Made by a program: the position numbers and the translations under genes. 64,000 nucleotides of DNA from Aequorivita vladivostokensis (lineage in GTDB: Bacteria; Bacteroidota; Bacteroidia; Flavobacteriales; Flavobacteriaceae): the NCBI RefSeq assembly GCF_000952855.1, contig NZ_JSVU01000010.1, forward strand, positions 34,798-98,797, read 5' to 3'. Each line of letters starts with the position of its first letter. Position 1 is the first letter of the stretch. The notes below the pieces were generated by a model that saw only the letters and a list, made by a program, of their open reading frames with translations, made no database searches and was not told the origin of the DNA. Below are positions 17,701 to 26,402 of this stretch, piece after piece.

Positions 17701-17766
17701 ATTTTACTTTGGCTGGTTTGGATTTTTTTTGGATTTTTGGCAAAACGTTAGCAAAAAACAGAAATT

Positions 17767-18162
17767 ATGAGTGACCACTATACGATGGAGCAAGAAGAGA
17801 TTTTTTCAAAAGTAATGCGCGCGGGAAGACGCACCTATTTTTTTGACGTAAGGTCCACAAAGGCAGGCGATTTCTACCTTACCATTACCGAAAGCAAAAA
17901 ATTTACAAATGATGATGGTTCCTACCATTACAAAAAGCACAAAATTTATCTTTACAAAGAGGATTTCAGCGAGTTTAAGGACAACCTTGAGGAAATGATA
18001 AATTACGTAATCGACGAAAAAGGTGAAGAGGTTATAAGCGAGCGTCACCAAAAAGATTATAAAAAAGAAACCGATGACGTTGCGGCCAATGCTGAAAAGG
18101 CTTCAGAAAACGGGCAACCGGACACCAGCAACTTTACCGATATTGAATTTGACGATATATAA
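17767..18162 (+). CDS. DUF3276 PUR-like nucleic-acid-binding protein
   Basis: This 131-residue protein has a compact domain at about 8-90 (EIFSKVMRAGRRTYFFDVRS, FYLTITESKKF, KIYLYKEDFSEF) of the DUF3276 / bacterial PUR-alpha type. An acidic, low-complexity tail follows (about 100-131). Such proteins bind single-stranded nucleic acids; the cellular role in Bacteroidota is unsettled. It is a single-gene unit followed by a strong terminator. Confidence 0.85.
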   Translation: MSDHYTMEQEEIFSKVMRAGRRTYFFDVRSTKAGDFYLTITESKKFTNDDGSYHYKKHKIYLYKEDFSEFKDNLEEMINYVIDEKGEEVISERHQKDYKKETDDVAANAEKASENGQPDTSNFTDIEFDDI

Positions 18163-18183
18163 GTTTCAAACTTTTAAAAATAG

Positions 18184-18217
18184 AACCGGCACGGTCAAAA
18201 ACCGCTGCCGGTTTTTT
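18184..18217 (+). terminator. Intrinsic terminator after the DUF3276 gene
   Basis: AACCGGCA (18184-18191) pairs with TGCCGGTT (18206-18213). An inner CGGT/ACCG extension has a single bulged base. The hairpin is followed directly by a T-run, a textbook intrinsic terminator 21 nt after the stop codon. Confidence 0.85.
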
Positions 18218-18279
18218 ATTTCAGAAGCTCAAATACTTTGCTTATTTTTCAGGAATAAAACTTTTTCCCAGCTACTTTT

Positions 18280-19875
18280 ATGGTAAACAAGCTGTACCAA
18301 CCCTACAAACCAAATCTGGATTTTTCGGGGCTGGACCATATTGTGATTGGAAGCGGAATGGGCGGGCTCACCGTTGCAACCTGGCTTGCAAAGGCCGGAA
18401 AAAAAGTGGCAATTTTTGAACGCCACTACGTCCCCGGCGGTTTCACACACAGCTTTAAACGCAAGGATGGCTTTCAGTGGGATGTTGGCGTGCATTACGT
18501 GGGCAATATGGCAGAAGGGTCTTCATTACGCGGTTTTTTCGACTTTTTGACGGATGGAAATTTGCAGTGGGAAACGATGGGCGAAGTGTACGATGTGGCA
18601 AATATTGATGGCACGGAATATCTTTTTAAAGCCGGAAAGGAAAATTTCAGAAAACAATTTCTCGCCTATTTTCCCAAAGAGGAAATGGCAATTGACAGCT
18701 ATCTTTCCCTGATTGAAAAAACAAACAAGCGCGGCGGTGCCTTCTTCTTCGAAAAAATTTTTGAGCCGTGGTTCAGTAAATCGGTCGGTTGGATTTTCAG
18801 AAAACGATATGCCAGATTTTCCCAAAAAACCACTTGGGAGGTTTTGAACGAACTCACCAAAAACGAGCGGTTGATTGCCGTACTCTGCGCCCAATGTGGC
18901 AATTACGGACTGTCGCCAAAAAATAGCAGTTTTGCGGCACATGCGATGGTGATTGGACATTTTTTGGAAGGCGGCTACTACCCTATCGGCGGCGCCGACC
19001 AAATTTGTGAAAAAACTTTGGAAGTCTTTACAGCGCACGGCGGCAAAATTTTTATAAACGCCGATGTCACCAAAATCGTTACCGAAAACCATAAGGTAAA
19101 AGGAATCGAGCTTGGCGAAAAATTTATTCCCTGCCAAAGCGTGATAAGCAATGTGGGCGTAAACAACACCTTCAATCATTTGCTTTCTGAAACTGACAGA
19201 AATGTTTGCAATTTCAATCTAAAAAATGTGCAACCTGCCAGCGCCCACATCTGTTTATATCTTGGGCTGAACAAATCAAGCGAGGCCCTCAACCTTCCGA
19301 AACACAATCTTTGGTATTACAAACACGACGGCATTGACGCAATTTTTGACAAAGCTACTTTGGAAAATGCGCCGGAAAATTTTGCATACATCTCCTTTCC
19401 TTCCGCAAAAGACCCCAATTGGGAAACCCAAAATCCGGGGACGGCGACAATCCAAGCAATTTCCGTGGGAAATATGGATTGGTTTGAAGATTATAAAGAT
19501 TCAAACTGGATGAAACGCGGCGAGGAATACCTTCAACTAAAAAAGAATTTTGAAACCGAAATGCTTAAGGTGCTCTACAAGTTTTTTCCACAGATTGAAG
19601 GAACCATTGTGGCTTCCGAAGTTTCAACCCCGCTTTCCACCGAAAATTTCACCAATTATAAAAGTGGCGAAATTTACGGTTTGGCACATTCGCCAGAACG
19701 ATTTGCGCTTCCATTTTTAAGACCGAAAACTAAAATAAAAGGCCTTTTCTTAGCAGGCCAGGATATTACCTTAGTTGGTGTGGCGGGCGCGATGCTTTCC
19801 GGTTTGTTGTGCGCAACCGCCATTTTGAAGTTTGGTTCGTGGAAAATTTTTCGGGAAATTAAAAGCAGGCAATAA
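18280..19875 (+). CDS. FAD-dependent oxidoreductase of the phytoene desaturase / retinol saturase type
   Basis: This 531-residue protein has the N-terminal dinucleotide-binding motif HIVIGSGMGGLTVATWLAKA followed by FERHYVPGGFTHSFKRK. The C-terminal FAD segment is FLAGQDITLVGVAGAMLSGL. This pattern fits the CrtI/CrtH/RetSat group, which desaturates, isomerises or saturates polyenes. No other carotenoid gene is adjacent, so the substrate is open; a sterol- or retinoid-like compound is equally possible. The start is the ATG at 18280, 60 nt after the terminator hairpin. Confidence 0.8.
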   Translation: MVNKLYQPYKPNLDFSGLDHIVIGSGMGGLTVATWLAKAGKKVAIFERHYVPGGFTHSFKRKDGFQWDVGVHYVGNMAEGSSLRGFFDFLTDGNLQWETMGEVYDVANIDGTEYLFKAGKENFRKQFLAYFPKEEMAIDSYLSLIEKTNKRGGAFFFEKIFEPWFSKSVGWIFRKRYARFSQKTTWEVLNELTKNERLIAVLCAQCGNYGLSPKNSSFAAHAMVIGHFLEGGYYPIGGADQICEKTLEVFTAHGGKIFINADVTKIVTENHKVKGIELGEKFIPCQSVISNVGVNNTFNHLLSETDRNVCNFNLKNVQPASAHICLYLGLNKSSEALNLPKHNLWYYKHDGIDAIFDKATLENAPENFAYISFPSAKDPNWETQNPGTATIQAISVGNMDWFEDYKDSNWMKRGEEYLQLKKNFETEMLKVLYKFFPQIEGTIVASEVSTPLSTENFTNYKSGEIYGLAHSPERFALPFLRPKTKIKGLFLAGQDITLVGVAGAMLSGLLCATAILKFGSWKIFREIKSRQ

Positions 19876-19916
19876 TCAATTAGTTTTTAATTACTTTTAG
19901 CCCAAAATTTCAGCCT

Positions 19917-21794
19917 ATGGAACGCTTAAAAATTGGTCTGGCTATTCTGGCAATTGCTTTCTCCGCATCTTTTGGTTTTTCCCAAGAAGACACTACCTCG
20001 GTAAAAGCGGATTCTCTGAATATCGTGCTATTGGAAAACTATAACAAACGCTTGGCTGAGATAGAACGCCAGCGAGTAGCCGATTCCATCAAAAAAAGTG
20101 AGCTTGAGGCCGAACTGAGTGCCCTAAAAACCACGGACAACCTTAAAAAAGAAGAGTTGCAGGCACAGCTTATTGCCCTGAATGAAAAGGAAATAAGACG
20201 GCTTGAAGACAAAAAGATAAAAATTGACTCTTTAAAAAAGGTTACCAAAGGCTTTCCGGTTTTTGGATTTTTCAACGATACCCTATTCGTGCTTTACTCA
20301 AAATTGGGCAGTTTTTCACCCAAGGACCGGGCAGAAGCTATAAACAGGCGTATAGACAAGCTTACCGATAATCTCAATTTTGATGAAACGTCCCTTGAAA
20401 TCCAAAAGTCTGAAAACGAGTTGGATATCGTTTTTGGCGATCAAACCATAATGACGCTTATTGAGAACGATGCCTTGTGGAACGACACCACAAAAGAGGC
20501 CCTGGCCAAAGAATACAAGGATAAAATAAGTGCGGCCGTTTTAAAATATAAGGATGAAACCAACTTTTTCAACCTTGCTAAAAAAATAGGGCTGGCAATT
20601 TTGGTATTGCTGATTATTGCCGCTCTGGTCAAGTATATTTCAAAGTTTTTTGCTTGGACGGCAATAAAAATTGAACTGCAGGAAGACAAAAGAATCAAAG
20701 GAGTGCAAATAAAAAATTACACCCTGTTTGATGCCAAAAGACAGATAAACGCTCTCTTAATACTGAACCGAATTCTGAAATGGATTGTCATAATTACGGC
20801 TATATACATTGCGCTTCCCATTCTATTTGGCATATTTCCTTGGACCGAGCATTTTGCCGGCACCCTTATCGGTTACATTCTCAATCCGGTAAAAGGCATA
20901 TTGACGTCGTTTTGGAATTACCTGCCCAATCTTATTACGATAATTGTAATTGTCTTGGTTTTCAGATATATTCAACGGGGAATACGTTTCTTAAAGGACG
21001 AAATAGCCCGCGGCAATCTTCAAATCAACGGTTTTTATCCCGATTGGGCGGAACCTACCTATCAAATAGTACGAATTCTGCTGATTGCCTTTATGTTCGT
21101 TGTTTTATTCCCCTATTTACCCGGAAGTGATTCTCCCGTATTTCAAGGGGTTTCCGTGTTTTTGGGTTTTCTGTTTACCTTCGGCTCGGCAGGTTCATTG
21201 TCCAACATTATCGCTGGCTTGATTTTGACCTATATGCGTCTTTTTACAATTGGCGACAGGGTGAAAATTGGCGATGTATCGGGCGACGTGATTGAGAAAT
21301 CAGTTCTGGTAACTCGTATTAGAACTCCTTTCAACGAAATTATCTCCATTCCAAATTCCACTGTTATGAACAGCCATACCATAAACTACAGCAGTGACGC
21401 ACAGGAAAAAGGGCTAATAATACATAGCACGGTTACCATTGGTTACGACGTTCCGTGGCAGGATGTACATACCGCTTTAATAGATGCTGCCCTACGGACC
21501 GAGCTTGTTTTAAAGGAACCCTCCCCTTTTGTTTTTCAGACCAGTCTGGATGATTTTTATGTAGCCTATGAAATTCACGCCCACGTACGCGAAGCAAATA
21601 GACAGGGTCTTATTTATTCGGTACTCCATCAAAATATTCAGGATGTTTTTAACGAGCGTGGTATTGAGATTATGTCTCCGCATTATCGTGCCGCACGCGA
21701 TGGCAATGAGACCACCATTCCCTCAAGCTATAGACCGAAGGATTATAAAGCGCCCAGTTTTAATGTGAAGACAAAAAAAACAGACGGAGCGTAA
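19917..21794 (+). CDS. Mechanosensitive ion channel, MscS family (large form)
   Basis: This 625-residue protein starts with a signal peptide (SASFGFSQ). A charged, probably coiled-coil periplasmic region follows (about 35-110), then several membrane helices (about 220-430) and the MscS pore/beta domain (about 410-590). The pore segment FTFGSAGSLSNIIAGLILTY and the beta domain start GDRVKIGDVSGDVIEK are clear. MscS channels release solutes on hypo-osmotic shock; large forms with periplasmic extensions may have regulatory roles. It is co-directional with the oxidoreductase after a 41-nt gap. Confidence 0.88.
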   Translation: MERLKIGLAILAIAFSASFGFSQEDTTSVKADSLNIVLLENYNKRLAEIERQRVADSIKKSELEAELSALKTTDNLKKEELQAQLIALNEKEIRRLEDKKIKIDSLKKVTKGFPVFGFFNDTLFVLYSKLGSFSPKDRAEAINRRIDKLTDNLNFDETSLEIQKSENELDIVFGDQTIMTLIENDALWNDTTKEALAKEYKDKISAAVLKYKDETNFFNLAKKIGLAILVLLIIAALVKYISKFFAWTAIKIELQEDKRIKGVQIKNYTLFDAKRQINALLILNRILKWIVIITAIYIALPILFGIFPWTEHFAGTLIGYILNPVKGILTSFWNYLPNLITIIVIVLVFRYIQRGIRFLKDEIARGNLQINGFYPDWAEPTYQIVRILLIAFMFVVLFPYLPGSDSPVFQGVSVFLGFLFTFGSAGSLSNIIAGLILTYMRLFTIGDRVKIGDVSGDVIEKSVLVTRIRTPFNEIISIPNSTVMNSHTINYSSDAQEKGLIIHSTVTIGYDVPWQDVHTALIDAALRTELVLKEPSPFVFQTSLDDFYVAYEIHAHVREANRQGLIYSVLHQNIQDVFNERGIEIMSPHYRAARDGNETTIPSSYRPKDYKAPSFNVKTKKTDGA

Positions 21795-21843
21795 CTACTT
21801 TCTTCCACTGAACAATAGAAAGGCTCGTCTATTTTGAAAACCG

Positions 21844-21851
21844 TATATTTG
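21844..21851 (+). promoter_or_regulatory. Promoter -7 element of the SulP transporter gene
   Basis: TATATTTG is a full TAnnTTTG match 20 nt before the ATG at 21872. The only TTG upstream is at a short spacing (10 nt), so the -33 element is unclear. Confidence 0.45.
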
Positions 21852-21871
21852 CCGCCTTTAAAAAAAACCAA

Positions 21872-23488
21872 ATGCTTGCAAAATACCTTTTATCCTTCAC
21901 ACAAAACCCAAAAAACGATATACTTTCTGGCCTTACCGTAGCCTTGGCTTTGGTGCCCGAGGCTGTTGCCTTTGCCTTTGTTGCGGGCATTGACCCCTTA
22001 GTAGGGCTTTACGGCGCCTTTATTATGGGAATAGTAACCGCCCTCTTCGGGGGTCGTCCGGGAATGATTTCCGGAGCCACGGGCGCAATGGCGGTAGTGA
22101 TGGTCCATTTAATCCAAAAAGGAAACGAAGTAGGCCTATCCTTGGCTGAACCCGTGGAATACTTAGGCTTGCAGTGGCTTTTTATCACGCTTCTTTTTGT
22201 GGGCGCCATTCAAATTATGGCCGGGGTTTTTAGATTGGGAAAATTTGTTCGGCTCATTCCACATCCTGTAATGATGGGGTTTGTAAACGGATTGGCAATT
22301 GTAATTTTTCTTTCGCAATTAGGGCTATTTAAGGAAAGCCGTGGCACCGTGCCACAATGGCTTACAGGACCGGATTTGTGGGTGATGCTGGCATTGGTCG
22401 GGCTAACGATGGGCATTATGTTCGGCTTGCCGAAACTTACCAAAAAACTTCCGGCCGCCTTAATCGCCATTATTATCGTGGCGTGTATAACCATCTTCGG
22501 AAATCTTGACGTGAGCACCGTTGGCTCCTTTATTCGCGACGGCGGCGGAAGCGGTTTAAAAGGTTCCCTGCCCGTTTTCCAGACCCAGATTTTTACGTTT
22601 ATCGATACCCTTACCGGCCATTGGGACTTGATACTTTCCACAGCATTTTTATTGGCAGCGGTTGGTTTGATTGAATCGTTGATGACGCTGAATTTAATTG
22701 ATGAAATGACCGAAACCCGGGGCAGCGGCAATCGCGAGTGTGTGGCCCAAGGCGGGGCGAACATACTAAACGGACTTTTCGGTGGGATGGGCGGTTGTGC
22801 CATGATTGGGCAATCCATTATCAACGTGAGCTCTGGCGGTCGCGGAAGGCTTTCTGGAGCAACGGCGGCCATTGCACTGTTGTGTTTCGTGCTTTTTGGA
22901 GCTCCATTAATTGAGCAAATCCCAATCGCTGCTTTGGTGGGCGTCATGTTTATGGTGGTAATTGGCACTTTTGCGTGGAGCAGTTTTCGTATTTTGCATA
23001 AAATTCCCCTTTCCGATGCCATCGTTTTGATTACCGTTTCTGCAGTAACCGTTTGGCAGGATTTGGCAATAGCCGTATTTGTAGGCGTAATTATGAGCGC
23101 GCTGGTTTTTGCTTGGAAAAGCGCCACAAGAATTCGCGCCCGAAAGCGTATTAAAGAGGACGGCACAAAGGTGTACGAAATCTGGGGTCCTTTATTCTTT
23201 GGATCCACTACAGCTTTCAATAGTAAATTTGATGTATCCGGCGACCCCGATTCCATTGAAGTTGACTTTATAGAATCCAAAATCTCGGACCACTCGGGAG
23301 TGGAAGCTGTCCGCAACATTGCCAATAAATATCTCGATAGCGGAAAGCAAATCAAGTTGACGCATCTCAGTCCAGATTGCAAGGCTTTACTATTAAAGTG
23401 GAATCCTGAATTTGATACCATTATTGAAGATTCCATCGAGGATCCAAGGTATTATGTGGTGACGGATACTTTGGATGCGGAAGTATAA
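21872..23488 (+). CDS. SulP-family inorganic anion transporter with STAS domain
   Basis: This 538-residue membrane protein has about 12-14 helices and the SulP signature near the start (ALVPEAVAFAFVAGIDPLVG), then PHPVMMGFVNGLAI. A C-terminal STAS domain spans about 430-530 (EVDFIESKISDHSGVEAVRN). SulP proteins move sulfate, bicarbonate or other small anions across the inner membrane. Length is normal. No sulfate-assimilation or carbonic-anhydrase gene is adjacent, so the anion is open. A long antisense reading frame on the other strand is a by-product. Confidence 0.88.
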   Translation: MLAKYLLSFTQNPKNDILSGLTVALALVPEAVAFAFVAGIDPLVGLYGAFIMGIVTALFGGRPGMISGATGAMAVVMVHLIQKGNEVGLSLAEPVEYLGLQWLFITLLFVGAIQIMAGVFRLGKFVRLIPHPVMMGFVNGLAIVIFLSQLGLFKESRGTVPQWLTGPDLWVMLALVGLTMGIMFGLPKLTKKLPAALIAIIIVACITIFGNLDVSTVGSFIRDGGGSGLKGSLPVFQTQIFTFIDTLTGHWDLILSTAFLLAAVGLIESLMTLNLIDEMTETRGSGNRECVAQGGANILNGLFGGMGGCAMIGQSIINVSSGGRGRLSGATAAIALLCFVLFGAPLIEQIPIAALVGVMFMVVIGTFAWSSFRILHKIPLSDAIVLITVSAVTVWQDLAIAVFVGVIMSALVFAWKSATRIRARKRIKEDGTKVYEIWGPLFFGSTTAFNSKFDVSGDPDSIEVDFIESKISDHSGVEAVRNIANKYLDSGKQIKLTHLSPDCKALLLKWNPEFDTIIEDSIEDPRYYVVTDTLDAEV

Positions 23489-23514
23489 TTTGCGGTTGGT
23501 TCCTGCATTTTAGC

Positions 23515-23558
23515 ATAAATTTATAAATGCCTTTTTAAGGTTCTTTATAAATTTATAA
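23515..23558. promoter_or_regulatory. Two copies of the palindrome ATAAATTTATAA upstream of a lipoprotein gene
   Basis: ATAAATTTATAA occurs at 23515-23526 and 23547-23558, 32 nt apart (about three helical turns), just before the ATG at 23568. The spacing on one helix face would suit a dimeric regulator. AT-rich sequence gives such palindromes easily, so this is tentative. Confidence 0.3.
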
Positions 23559-23567
23559 GAAAATACG

Positions 23568-23990
23568 ATGCTGAAATTTCTACGTTTCGGGATTTTACTG
23601 CTGTGTGTCTTTTTCTTTAGCGCCTGCAATTTCCCTAAAGACCCAAAAAATTCATACGAAAAGGCAAAAAAATCTTTCTTGCGCGTTGGCGTGGTTTCAA
23701 AAACAGATTCCATCCAAACTTCCTTTGAAAAGAATCTCATACAGAATTTTGCCGAGCAGGAAAATATGCAGACCCAATTCATAACAGACAATGAAACGGA
23801 ACTCGTAAAAAAACTCGAAAAGTATCAACTGGATGTCGTTTTGGGCGGTTTCAAAAAAAAATCCAATTGGAAAAGCAAGGTGGGAATGACCAAACCCTAC
23901 GATTCCATCCACGTTTTTTTTATTCCCCGTGGTGAAAATCGGCTGTTATTTCATCTTGAAAATTTCATCCACAAACATAAAAAGCAATGA
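23568..23990 (+). CDS. Small lipoprotein resembling part of a periplasmic solute-binding protein
   Basis: This 140-residue lipoprotein has the lipobox FFFSAC. The mature part begins with LRVGVVSKTDSIQTSFEKNL and later has LDVVLGGFKKKSNWKSKVGM and KPYDSIHVFFI. This mimics the first lobe and return strand of type 3 solute-binding proteins (amino-acid binding or MltF-like) but is far too short for a complete two-lobe fold. The stop codon overlaps the CDF start (ATGA), so the two are translationally coupled and possibly functionally linked in metal transport. No firm family name can be given. Confidence 0.7.
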   Translation: MLKFLRFGILLLCVFFFSACNFPKDPKNSYEKAKKSFLRVGVVSKTDSIQTSFEKNLIQNFAEQENMQTQFITDNETELVKKLEKYQLDVVLGGFKKKSNWKSKVGMTKPYDSIHVFFIPRGENRLLFHLENFIHKHKKQ

Positions 23991-24949
23991 GAGTAGAATC
24001 TTTTGAACTTCCCGACAATTTAAAGGAGAAGCTAAATAAAGCCAAAAAACTGGAGTGGATTACTCTAGTTTATTTGGCAACGGTAGTTATACTTATGTAT
24101 TTGGTAATGGGCTCTTCGCAAGCCATGAAAACCGCGTGGCTGGAGGATGCACTGAGTATGATTCCGGCTATCTCGTTTTTGATTGCTTCCCGCATATACA
24201 ATAGAAAACCCACAAAAAAATATCAATATGGGTTTCATCGTGTATTTAGTATCGCTTTTTTGACGGGGAGCGTCGCCCTTTTTGGAATGGGTCTTTTTCT
24301 TTTGGTAGATTCGACAATTACCCTGATTAAAGCTGAACATCCCACCATTGGCAGCATGATGTTATTCGGCAAGCAGATTTGGATGGGTTGGATTATGATA
24401 GCAGTACTAGTCTATAGCTCCCTTCCCGCAATGTATTTGGGATACAAAAAGTTGCCTTTGGCAAAGAAACTCCACAACAAAATTCTATTTACGGATGCCA
24501 ATGCACAGAAAGCCGATTATATGACCGGCTTTGCGGCAATGGCCGGTATTCTTGGCCTTGGTATGGGTTGGTGGTGGGCAGATGCCAGCGCAGCCCTGTT
24601 CATTTCCTTCTCCGTTTTAAAGGATGGTTATACCAATTTAAAGGATGCCGTAGGAGATTTGATGGACCGAAAACCGTTGCATATTAAAGACGACAAACCC
24701 GATGAATTGGTAGATAAGGTAGAAAACTCCATAAAATCGTGGGATTGGGTTAAAGATGCCAAAGTGCGTTTCCGCGAGGAAGGGCAAGTATATTTTGGCG
24801 ATGTGCAGCTTATTGTAAAACCCGGAACCAACGTTTCCAAAGCCATTGAGGAAGGGTTGGAAAAACTATATGAGTTCCATTGGAAAATTTATGATGTAAC
24901 CATGATGCCCGTGGAGCAAATTAAGGACTATTCAGAAAAAGATTCCTGA
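23987..24949 (+). CDS. Cation diffusion facilitator transporter
   Basis: This 320-residue protein has about five or six membrane helices (about 25-215) and a cytoplasmic ferredoxin-like C-terminal domain (about 230-310). Typical CDF sites are TAWLEDALSMIPAISFLIAS (helix 2) and KADYMTGFAAMAGILGLGMG (helix 5), which carry acidic metal ligands. Such proteins export divalent metals (Zn, Fe, Co or Mn) by proton antiport. In the helix-2 site the usual DxxxD is EDxxS-like, so the ion is uncertain. It is coupled by a 4-nt overlap to the small lipoprotein. Confidence 0.82.
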   Translation: MRVESFELPDNLKEKLNKAKKLEWITLVYLATVVILMYLVMGSSQAMKTAWLEDALSMIPAISFLIASRIYNRKPTKKYQYGFHRVFSIAFLTGSVALFGMGLFLLVDSTITLIKAEHPTIGSMMLFGKQIWMGWIMIAVLVYSSLPAMYLGYKKLPLAKKLHNKILFTDANAQKADYMTGFAAMAGILGLGMGWWWADASAALFISFSVLKDGYTNLKDAVGDLMDRKPLHIKDDKPDELVDKVENSIKSWDWVKDAKVRFREEGQVYFGDVQLIVKPGTNVSKAIEEGLEKLYEFHWKIYDVTMMPVEQIKDYSEKDS

Positions 24950-24986
24950 GTTCCGACGAAATATTGAATTCCTCTTTTTGAAATTT

Positions 24987-25493
24987 TTACTGTCTCGAAA
25001 AATGAAAGTCCATCTTTTTCGGCTGACCGTTCACAGTGCCTTCAATCCACGCATGTAGTGAATCTTTCGCAGGATTTGTATAAACTATTCTTTCTGGGAA
25101 ATCGTGGTTCTTATTTTCAAAAATAACCTGTCCGTTTTCTTGGGAAACCATTTTAAAACTCACCGGCTTCGCACCATTTTCCGATGCTGAGGCTACAGTC
25201 AATATCACGTCCCCGCCTTTTTTCTCAAGCGCCATGGTTTCTGCAAAAACTATTTCCTTTTTATTCATCTCCACAAAACTATAGGCGGTAAAGGTACTGT
25301 CGTTTTCCTGCGACCAGGTTTCTTGGGAATATTCCTTCCCGTTCTGGTTTACCCAAGTTCCCAAAAGCCACTGCAATTGTTCAATTTGCTCAAACTTACC
25401 GGAAGTAATTTCAGTTTTGGATTTTTCTTCGGAATTGTTTTTACAGGAATTTAAAAATAATTGAAGGGCTAAAAATAAAAGGAGTTTCTTCAT
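24987..25493 (-). CDS. DUF6265-type lipoprotein
   Basis: This 168-residue lipoprotein (signal LFLNSC) has a lipocalin-like beta-rich domain with EQLQWLLGTWVNQNGKEYSQ and FENKNHDFPERIVYTN. This matches the DUF6265 group of Bacteroidota proteins of unknown function. It lies 45 nt downstream of csaA on the same strand and is convergent with the CDF gene. Ligand binding is likely from the fold but unproven. Confidence 0.72.
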   Translation of the reverse strand: MKKLLLFLALQLFLNSCKNNSEEKSKTEITSGKFEQIEQLQWLLGTWVNQNGKEYSQETWSQENDSTFTAYSFVEMNKKEIVFAETMALEKKGGDVILTVASASENGAKPVSFKMVSQENGQVIFENKNHDFPERIVYTNPAKDSLHAWIEGTVNGQPKKMDFHFSRQ

Positions 25494-25538
25494 AATTGAC
25501 AGCTTTGTTTTGGCGAAGGTATCACAAAAAACAATTAA

Positions 25539-25877
25539 TCATAGAATTCTTAGACCATTCCGTACTTCTTTTCCGGGCTGCAAGAGCGTTACATCTTTAC
25601 CCTCCACAGCGCCCAAAACGAGGCATTCGCTCATAAAGTTGGCTATCTGTTTCTTCGGAAAATTTACAACTGCAACCACCTGCTTTCCAATCAATTCCTC
25701 TTTTTTGTAAAGTGAAGTAAGCTGGGCAGAAGTTTTCCGCTGGCCTATTTCACTTCCAAAATCTATTAAAAGTTGGTAGGAAGGGTTTCGGGCCTCGGGA
25801 AAATCATGGGCTTCAATCACGGTTCCCACGCGCATTTCAACCTTTTCAAAATCAGACCAAGACAAATTATTCGTCAT
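25539..25877 (-). CDS. csaA: tRNA-binding (EMAP-like) protein CsaA
   Basis: This 112-residue single-domain protein has the OB-fold of the C-terminal EMAP/Arc1p tRNA-binding family: FEKVEMRVGTVIEAHDFPEA at the N-terminus and QVVAVVNFPKKQIANFMSEC in the second half. CsaA binds tRNA and was proposed to act as an export chaperone in Bacillus. Length is normal (about 110). It overlaps the upstream small protein gene by 11 nt, indicating co-transcription. Confidence 0.88.
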   Translation of the reverse strand: MTNNLSWSDFEKVEMRVGTVIEAHDFPEARNPSYQLLIDFGSEIGQRKTSAQLTSLYKKEELIGKQVVAVVNFPKKQIANFMSECLVLGAVEGKDVTLLQPGKEVRNGLRIL

Positions 25878-26178
25878 GATGCAACTTTAACTTCTGAATC
25901 ATTTCTGGTGAAACTTCACCTTGGTCAGCGCCATAGGCATCAACCAATAAGCCTTTAATGCCATCGTTTGTTTCTATTAAGTAAAGAATGGTGTTGTCGC
26001 CGGGATTGGTCATTCCTTCAAAACGATAGAATTTTACCACGTCCAATTCGCCGGCTTTCCATTGCTTTTTAAGGTTTTTGGATTCTATGCCTTCGCCCAC
26101 TAGATTAAAATCTTCTGTAAAACCGTGCTTTTGCAAATCTTCAATGGCCACGGATAGTGATGAATATGAGTTTTTCAT
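25867..26178 (-). CDS. Small conserved Bacteroidota protein (often mislabelled PRPP synthetase)
   Basis: This 103-residue cytoplasmic protein begins SLSVAIEDLQKHGFTEDFNL and has KFYRFEGMTNPGDNTILYLI in the middle. Close relatives in Flavobacteriia are commonly annotated as phosphoribosylpyrophosphate synthetase, but it is far too short and lacks the PRPP-binding motif, so that name should not be used. It overlaps csaA by 11 nt. The function is unknown. Confidence 0.7.
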   Translation of the reverse strand: MKNSYSSLSVAIEDLQKHGFTEDFNLVGEGIESKNLKKQWKAGELDVVKFYRFEGMTNPGDNTILYLIETNDGIKGLLVDAYGADQGEVSPEMIQKLKLHHDE

Positions 26179-26219
26179 AATTGTTGGTTTAGATTTTAAA
26201 GTTAAAGGAGATAATTTGC

Positions 26220-26347
26220 AACCGCAAAGTTTTATAGTTTCTTTAGGAAAATCAGTACGCAGTAAGTCCGTAGGCTCGCGATTTATCGCGCGCCCATATT
26301 ATTATTCAAAATAAAAAAAACTTTGCGCCTTTGCGCCTTTGCGAGAG
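26220..26347. mobile_element. Non-coding composite repeat: arm, CGCGATTTATCGCG palindrome, arm
   Basis: AACCGCAAAG (26220-26229) lies on the left. A perfect CGCGAT-TT-ATCGCG palindrome lies at 26277-26290. On the right is CTTTGCGCCTTTGCGCCTTTGCG (26321-26343), complementary in type to the left arm. The same palindrome occurs at 46476 and 48067, also next to inverted arms. It fills the divergent region between the small protein gene and the thioredoxin-like gene. Confidence 0.55.
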
Positions 26348-26402
26348 AATTCACAAAATCGTAACTTTAAAAATATTTTCACACCACTACAGAAAAGAAA
26401 AA

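Noticed and set aside
22210..23436. 408-residue antisense frame across the SulP gene
   Set aside because: The protein composition is unnatural (P, S, T, I, K rich), no family is recognised, and the plus strand encodes a complete SulP transporter with STAS domain.
25867..26178. Phosphoribosylpyrophosphate synthetase
   Set aside because: The protein is 103 residues and lacks the PRPP-binding motif. The label attached to relatives appears to be an annotation error.
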